A stretch of 64,000 nucleotides of DNA from Catenulispora acidiphila DSM 44928 (GTDB taxonomy: Bacteria > Actinomycetota > Actinomycetes > Streptomycetales > Catenulisporaceae): assembly GCF_000024025.1 (NCBI RefSeq), contig NC_013131.1:2170001-2234000 (forward strand), read 5' to 3'. The notes under the pieces are model-generated. The model saw only the letters and a program-made list of their open reading frames with translations. It was not told the DNA's origin and ran no database searches. The position numbers and the translations under genes were made by a program. Below are positions 60,181-64,000 of the stretch, one piece after another; position 1 is the first letter of the stretch; every line of letters starts with the position of its first letter.

Positions 60181-60198
60181 AGGGTGTGGGAGGTTCGC

Positions 60199-60327
60199 AT
60201 GCCGACGGATCCTGGTCAAGATCCCCGAATCCGCTTCGCCGGTATCTACACGGAGCACTACCCGAGCAGATGCTCACCAGTCTGCGGGCAAGCTGAACGT
60301 GCCGATTCCCTCGGTCATCGGCTATGA
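60199..60327 (+). pseudogene. Possible remnant of an ECF sigma factor gene
   Basis: A 42-codon frame with a perfect GGAGG five bases before ATG. Its first part, RIRFAGIYTEHYP, resembles the start of region 2 in ECF sigma factors (typically RF-x-x-(L/I)-Y-x-x-HYP-RV), after which similarity stops and the sequence (SRCSPVCGQAERAD) looks like non-coding DNA. A deleted or frame-disrupted gene is the best explanation; a genuine small protein remains possible. Confidence 0.35.
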
Positions 60328-60368
60328 CCTCTATCAGAGCGCTGATCGCACCGACGCAATGGGCTGAT

Positions 60369-60848
60369 CTACTCGTCCGGCTCGGCGAGGTGGGCGTTGA
60401 CGCGCCCGAGGAGAGCGAACAGCTGCGTGCGTTCGGCTGCCGACAGGGGTGCCAGGACCTGGTCGTTGACGGCGTCGAGGAGAGTGGTGAGTTCGGTGAG
60501 GCGGCGGTGGCCGGCGGGGGTGACGGTGATGACGTTGCGGCGTTTGTCGGCGGGGTCGGGGGTGCGGCGGACGAGGTGGTGGGCTTCGAGGTCGTTGAGG
60601 ACTGCGACCAGGTCGCTCTTGAAGATGCGGGTGCGTCGGGACAGGTCGGCTTGGCTTGCCGGGCCGAACTCGGTGAGGGCGGCCAGGACGACGAAGTGGT
60701 CCTTGTGGGCGCCGACCGCGCGCAGGGCTTCGGATGCGACGCGGCCGGTCTGCACGGCCGTCATCCCGATCAGCCGCGAGAACTGCTTCTTGAGCTGCGG
60801 GGGAGTCTCGTCTCCGTGGTCGAAACGCAGGTCGTGGCTGGTGTCCAT
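60369..60848 (-). CDS. MarR-family transcriptional regulator
   Basis: 159 residues: HKDHFVVLAALTEFGPASQADLSRRTRIFKSDLVAVLNDLEAHHLVRRTPDPADKRRNVITVTPAG is the MarR winged helix, with the C-terminal LLDAVNDQVLAPLSAAERTQLFALLGRV dimer helices. It is divergent from a second winged-helix gene at 60945; three GTTAGTG-type palindromes lie in the 96-base spacer and are its probable operators. Confidence 0.88.
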   Translation of the reverse strand: MDTSHDLRFDHGDETPPQLKKQFSRLIGMTAVQTGRVASEALRAVGAHKDHFVVLAALTEFGPASQADLSRRTRIFKSDLVAVLNDLEAHHLVRRTPDPADKRRNVITVTPAGHRRLTELTTLLDAVNDQVLAPLSAAERTQLFALLGRVNAHLAEPDE

Positions 60849-60869
60849 GGGGACAGCCTAGCCGCTTGC

Positions 60870-60925
60870 GTTAGTGGCACTAACGATATAGATTCGTTCG
60901 CAGCACTAACGTTAGTGCTACTAAC
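60870..60925. promoter_or_regulatory. MarR operators with GTTAGTG half-sites
   Basis: GTTAGTGGCACTAAC (60870-60884) and GCACTAACGTTAGTGC (60903-60918) are perfect palindromes, and GTTAGTGCTACTAAC (60911-60925) overlaps the second. All are built of GTTAGTG/CACTAAC half-sites in two arrangements, between the two divergent winged-helix genes. Confidence 0.78.
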
Positions 60926-60944
60926 GATCTGAGGGGACCCCGTC

Positions 60945-61421
60945 ATGACTGACACCACGGCCACGGCTACCGCCACCATCGCCGCACCTCCGCTCAACGC
61001 CCGCGTCATCGCCCTGGCGCACTACGCAGGACGCGCCCTCGTGGAACGCGTCATGGCCGGCCACGGCTCCTCGTTCCTCCAGAACGTCACCCTGCGAGCC
61101 GCAGCCGTCGCGGACGGATCCATCACCCCCGATGCCCTCGCCGCCGAAGTCACCGACGCGCTGAAGATCGACAAGTCCGACGCCGACGCCGTCATCGAAG
61201 AACTCATCACCGCGAACCTGATGGAAGCCGATCCCATAGACCCGTCGTGGATCCAGCTCACCGATGCCGGACGCGACCTCTACGCGCGCAGCTCCGCCGA
61301 CACCGGCGCGATCGCGGCCCGGCTGTACGACGGAATACCGGCCGAGGATCTGAAGATCGCCGGACGTGTCCTGACCCTGATCGCTCAGCGCGCGAACGCC
61401 GAACTCGCCGCCGCTGCGTAA
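60945..61421 (+). CDS. Winged-helix protein, MarR-like
   Basis: 158 residues. ALAHYAGRALVERVMAGHGSSFLQNVTLRAAAVADG is an N-terminal dimerisation/first-helix part, VTDALKIDKSDADAVIEELITANLME resembles a recognition helix region, and LTDAGRDLYARS is the wing end usual in MarR proteins. The canonical basic wing is weak, so DNA binding is uncertain. GAGGGG lies eight bases before ATG. It is divergent from the MarR gene and a likely target of it. Confidence 0.7.
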   Translation: MTDTTATATATIAAPPLNARVIALAHYAGRALVERVMAGHGSSFLQNVTLRAAAVADGSITPDALAAEVTDALKIDKSDADAVIEELITANLMEADPIDPSWIQLTDAGRDLYARSSADTGAIAARLYDGIPAEDLKIAGRVLTLIAQRANAELAAAA

Positions 61422-61446
61422 GACACGACCCCAGAAAAGCCAGACC

Positions 61447-62292
61447 TCACACCACCCCGCGCAGCACAGCCTCCACAGCGTCGATCAAAGGATCGCCGAC
61501 CGTGCGCGAATGCCGAACCAGCCCGAGCGTGACGTCCGGCAGCGCCGGAAGCAGCGCGGCGTCGTCCACAGCAGTCATCCCCGCCTCGATGTTCGCCGGC
61601 AGCAACGCCGCCGCGCCGAGCCCGGCACGCACCGCGGCGTGCACGCCGGCCAGCCCGGTGCTCTCGAACGCGACGCGCCACGCCCGCCCGGCGTCGTCCA
61701 ACGCGGCGAGCACCGGGGCGCGCCATCCGCACGGCTGCGAGAACAGCACGAGGGACAGCGGATCGGCGCGCAGATCCAGCCCGGCGCCGACCGCCCACGT
61801 CAGCGGCAGCCGCACCGACCAGCGCGGCGGCTCGGGCAGATACTCCGGATCACACAAGGCGATGTGGATGCGTCCCTCGTCGAACGCCTCGCGCATCGCC
61901 GGACCGGGCGCGCTGAACACCTCCAGCGTCGCCTCCGGATGCAGACGACCGAAGTCCGCGAGCGCCTGCGGCAACCGGCTCGCCGCCAGATCCTCGATCA
62001 GCCCGACGCCGCAGTGCCCGGCCAGCGAAGTACGCGTGGCATGCAGCGCCTGCGCCGACAAAGCGAGGATGCGTTCGGCATACGGCAGAAGGGATTCCCC
62101 AGCCGGCGTCAGGCTCACGCCGGTCGCGGCGCGGTGCAGCAAAGGCTGCCCGGTCCGCCGCTCCAGCTTGCGCAATTGCTGACTGAGCGCGGGCTGCGTC
62201 TGGCCGAGGGCTTGCGCGGCGCGGCTGATGCTCCCGGCGCGCACCGCGGTGACGAACGCCCGAAGCAGCCCGGTCTCCAAGTCCTGGACCAT
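61447..62292 (-). CDS. LysR-family transcriptional regulator
   Basis: 281 residues. N-terminal helix-turn-helix LLRAFVTAVRAGSISRAAQALGQTQPALSQQLRKLERRTGQPLLHR with the expected SQQLRKLE recognition helix, then the linker and a substrate-binding domain (GLIEDLAASRLPQALADFGRLHPEATLEVF). It is divergent from the PhzF-like gene at 62365 and likely controls it. The inverted repeat GATTCT...AGAATC just upstream is a candidate binding site. Confidence 0.9.
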   Translation of the reverse strand: MVQDLETGLLRAFVTAVRAGSISRAAQALGQTQPALSQQLRKLERRTGQPLLHRAATGVSLTPAGESLLPYAERILALSAQALHATRTSLAGHCGVGLIEDLAASRLPQALADFGRLHPEATLEVFSAPGPAMREAFDEGRIHIALCDPEYLPEPPRWSVRLPLTWAVGAGLDLRADPLSLVLFSQPCGWRAPVLAALDDAGRAWRVAFESTGLAGVHAAVRAGLGAAALLPANIEAGMTAVDDAALLPALPDVTLGLVRHSRTVGDPLIDAVEAVLRGVV

Positions 62293-62296
62293 AACG

Positions 62297-62323
62297 GATT
62301 CTTATACCAGGGGGTCGAGAATC
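62297..62323. promoter_or_regulatory. Candidate LysR binding site
   Basis: GATTCT (62297-62302) and AGAATC (62318-62323) are inverted copies 15 bases apart, directly upstream of the LysR start and 42 bases before the PhzF-like gene. Such interrupted dyads are common for LysR regulators. Confidence 0.4.
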
Positions 62324-62364
62324 GCCAGTTCCTTTGACCTCCAGCCGCGCGTAGCGTCGCGATC

Positions 62365-63249
62365 ATGCAGTACTTCCACGTCGACGTCTTCTCGTCGCAG
62401 CCCTACTCAGGCAACAGCCTCGCCGTGTTCCCCGACGCCACCGCGCTCACCGGCAGCCAGATGGCGCAGATCACCCGCGAACTGAGGCACTTCGAATCGA
62501 TCTTCCTGCTCCCAGAGGGTGAGGGCGCGGACGTCCACCGCCGCCAAGCCCGCGTCTTCGACCTCATCGAGGAGCTGGACTTCGCCGGCCATCCCGTCCT
62601 CGGCGCGGCATGTGTGCTGCACGAACTGCGCGGCAGCGAGACGCCGGAGACCTTGCCGGAGACCTGGAGCATCACGCTCCCGGCACGCACCGTGCAGATC
62701 ACCACGCAGCGCCGAAGCCAAGGCCACTTCTCAGCCGTGCTCGATCAGGGTCAGGCAGAGTTCCGCGAAACGACCGCACCACACGACGTCGCCAGCTGGT
62801 TCAGCCTGGACGACAAAGACCTCGACCCCGAACTCCCACCCCAGGTGGTCTCCACCGGCCTGCGCTACCTGATCCTCCCCGTCCGCCCCGGTACGTTGGA
62901 ACGAGCCCGGATCGCCATACCAGACCTCGATATCCGCCTCGAGGCACTGGGAGCCCAGTTCGCCTACCTCCTGGACGCGGAAGCCATGGAGGGCCGGCAC
63001 TGGAACAACGACGGCGTCCTCGAAGACGTCGCCACAGGAAGCGCCGCCGGCTGCGTAGCCGCCTATCTGCGCCGCCACGACCGCCTCGGCGACGGCGAGA
63101 CCGCCACACTCCACCAAGGCCGTTTCCTCGACCGCCCCAGCACGATCACCCTCCGAGCCCACGGTTCCGGCACCGACATCTCTTCCGTCGAAGTGGAAGC
63201 CGACGTGGTGTTCGTCGCACGAGGCACGCTCGATCGGATCCCAGCATGA
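62365..63249 (+). CDS. PhzF-family isomerase-like protein
   Basis: 294 residues. The DapF/PhzF fold is indicated by YFHVDVFSSQPYSGNSLAVFPDA, ITRELRHFESIFLLP (the catalytic Glu of PhzF corresponds to FES), FDLIEELDFAGHPVLGAA and, in the second half, EDVATGSAAGCVAAYLRRH. PhzF isomerises trans-2,3-dihydro-3-hydroxyanthranilate in phenazine synthesis; most homologues have unknown substrates. The next gene's ATG overlaps its stop as ATGA. Confidence 0.86.
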   Translation: MQYFHVDVFSSQPYSGNSLAVFPDATALTGSQMAQITRELRHFESIFLLPEGEGADVHRRQARVFDLIEELDFAGHPVLGAACVLHELRGSETPETLPETWSITLPARTVQITTQRRSQGHFSAVLDQGQAEFRETTAPHDVASWFSLDDKDLDPELPPQVVSTGLRYLILPVRPGTLERARIAIPDLDIRLEALGAQFAYLLDAEAMEGRHWNNDGVLEDVATGSAAGCVAAYLRRHDRLGDGETATLHQGRFLDRPSTITLRAHGSGTDISSVEVEADVVFVARGTLDRIPA

Positions 63250-64000
63250 GCACCGCGTCCAACGTCGGGCTGCCGATATTCGACGCCGCCGAGATCCGCG
63301 CCGCCGTCGGCTTCGAGGACCTGGTCGAACCCGTCGCGCGCGCCTTCGCCGACTACAGCCAGGGTCTCGGCGAGTCGCCGGTCTCGGTGTTCGCTCCCGC
63401 TGGACGGGACGGGGACGTGCACGTCAAATCCGCCTGGCTGCCCGGCTCACCGATCTTCGTCGTCAAAGTAGGCAGCTGGTTCGCCGAACGTGCGCGCCTC
63501 ACCGGCAACGGCGCGAGCGGCATGATCCTGGCTTTCGACGCGCAGACCGGCGATCCGGTCGCCCTACTCCGCGACGACCACCATCTGTCCGACGTACGAA
63601 CCGCAGCCGCCGGCGCGCTCGCCACACGGCTGCTGGCACGCCAAAACAGCAGCACCATCGGCGTGCTCGGCACCGGAGTCCAGGCATACCTCCAAGTCCT
63701 CGAGGCAGCTGCCGAGCGTCCCATCACCTCCGTCCGGATCTGGGGACGGCGAGCCGAACCCGCACAGCGCGTCGCCACCGCCCTACGGCGACGCCTACCC
63801 GGAGTGGACGTCCTAGAGGTACCGACAGCGCGTGAAGCCTGTGCCGGCGTTGACATTTTGATCACAGCCACCGGCAGTACGCAGCCGTTGGTCGAGCCCG
63901 ACTGGCTCGCGCCCGGCACGCACGTGACCTCGATCGGCGCCGACGACGCGGGCAAGGTCGAACTCGCTCCCGGCTGCCTCGCACGCGCCGACCTGGTCGT
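63246..64000 (+). CDS. Ornithine cyclodeaminase/mu-crystallin family protein (partial)
   Basis: Runs off the window end; 251 codons are visible from ATG 63246, which overlaps the PhzF-like stop by 4 bases. The visible part shows GLPIFDAAEIRAAVGFEDLVEPV, VKVGSWFAERARLTGNG, GMILAFDAQTGDPVALLRDDHHLSDVRTAAAGALAT (active-site Lys/Arg/Asp region) and the nucleotide-binding IGVLGTGVQAYLQVL, followed by ILITATGSTQPL. Family members include ornithine cyclodeaminase and SbnB-type amino-acid dehydrogenases. Coupling to a PhzF-like enzyme suggests a small biosynthetic or amino-acid modifying pathway under the LysR regulator. Confidence 0.82.
   Translation, partial: MSTASNVGLPIFDAAEIRAAVGFEDLVEPVARAFADYSQGLGESPVSVFAPAGRDGDVHVKSAWLPGSPIFVVKVGSWFAERARLTGNGASGMILAFDAQTGDPVALLRDDHHLSDVRTAAAGALATRLLARQNSSTIGVLGTGVQAYLQVLEAAAERPITSVRIWGRRAEPAQRVATALRRRLPGVDVLEVPTAREACAGVDILITATGSTQPLVEPDWLAPGTHVTSIGADDAGKVELAPGCLARADLV

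Overview
The window is chromosomal DNA from a very GC-rich (by eye about 70%) filamentous-type actinomycete. Evidence: GTG starts and GGAGG-type ribosome binding sites, an anti-sigma/anti-anti-sigma/SigB-SigF-type sigma module, many NarL-type two-component pairs, many MarR/TetR/LacI/LysR/XRE regulators, secreted nucleases and proteases, an N-acetylglucosamine (GlcNAc) uptake operon and DasR-like operators. Gene style fits Streptomyces or Catenulisporales; the genus is an inference. No rRNA, tRNA, CRISPR array, insertion sequence or phage gene was recognised. About 66 protein genes are called, the last one cut by the window end.

Layout. 0.2-4.4 kb: ABC exporter (ATPase + FtsX-like permease) with a histidine kinase/response regulator pair. 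4.7-7.2 kb: STAS protein, two HATPase anti-sigma proteins and a SigB/F-type sigma factor, the last three translationally coupled. 7.3-12.9 kb: SPFH protein with a small DNA-binding-like partner, lone receiver protein, PRC-barrel-like protein, membrane Ser/Thr kinase. 13-16 kb: MarR regulator with three TTGG-N5-CCAA operators facing an unknown gene, DUF1963 and flavodoxin-like proteins. 16-21 kb: secreted nuclease and secreted guanyl ribonuclease converging on a 17-bp hairpin, then CHAD protein coupled to an M15-like lipoprotein. 21-24 kb: cyclase-family and ThDP enzymes followed by a ~118-bp imperfect inverted repeat.

24.2-30.3 kb is a GlcNAc/chitobiose import and activation unit: BadF-type kinase, NgcE-like binding protein and two permeases on one strand, faced by a LacI-type regulator. 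The divergent region has two copies of one 13-bp LacI-type operator, a good promoter, and a 16-bp GGTCTAGACC palindrome resembling a DasR site. The pathway enzyme nagB lies at 48 kb with two adjacent DasR-like sites. No ATPase is encoded, as expected where a shared MsiK-type ATPase serves such importers.

30.2-42.7 kb: zinc-ribbon-like and HIT-like proteins, aspartate aminotransferase/4-decarboxylase, a secreted DUF11-like protein overlapping a large degenerate-kinase/flippase fusion, an MMPL exporter with its two-component system, HAD phosphatase. 42.8-46.4 kb: glucarate dehydratase-like enolase, unknown partner, TetR gene and a target behind inverted operators. 46.4-53.6 kb: SDR, DUF2867, nagB, NmrA/MarR divergon, barrel-like and membrane proteins. 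53.8-58 kb: sedolisin protease, M56 metallopeptidase without a BlaI gene, an 800-bp low-complexity tract, PnuC. 58.2-64 kb: XRE/hydrolase divergon, possible sigma-factor remnant, two MarR-type genes flanking GTTAGTG palindromes, LysR gene, and a PhzF/ornithine cyclodeaminase pair.
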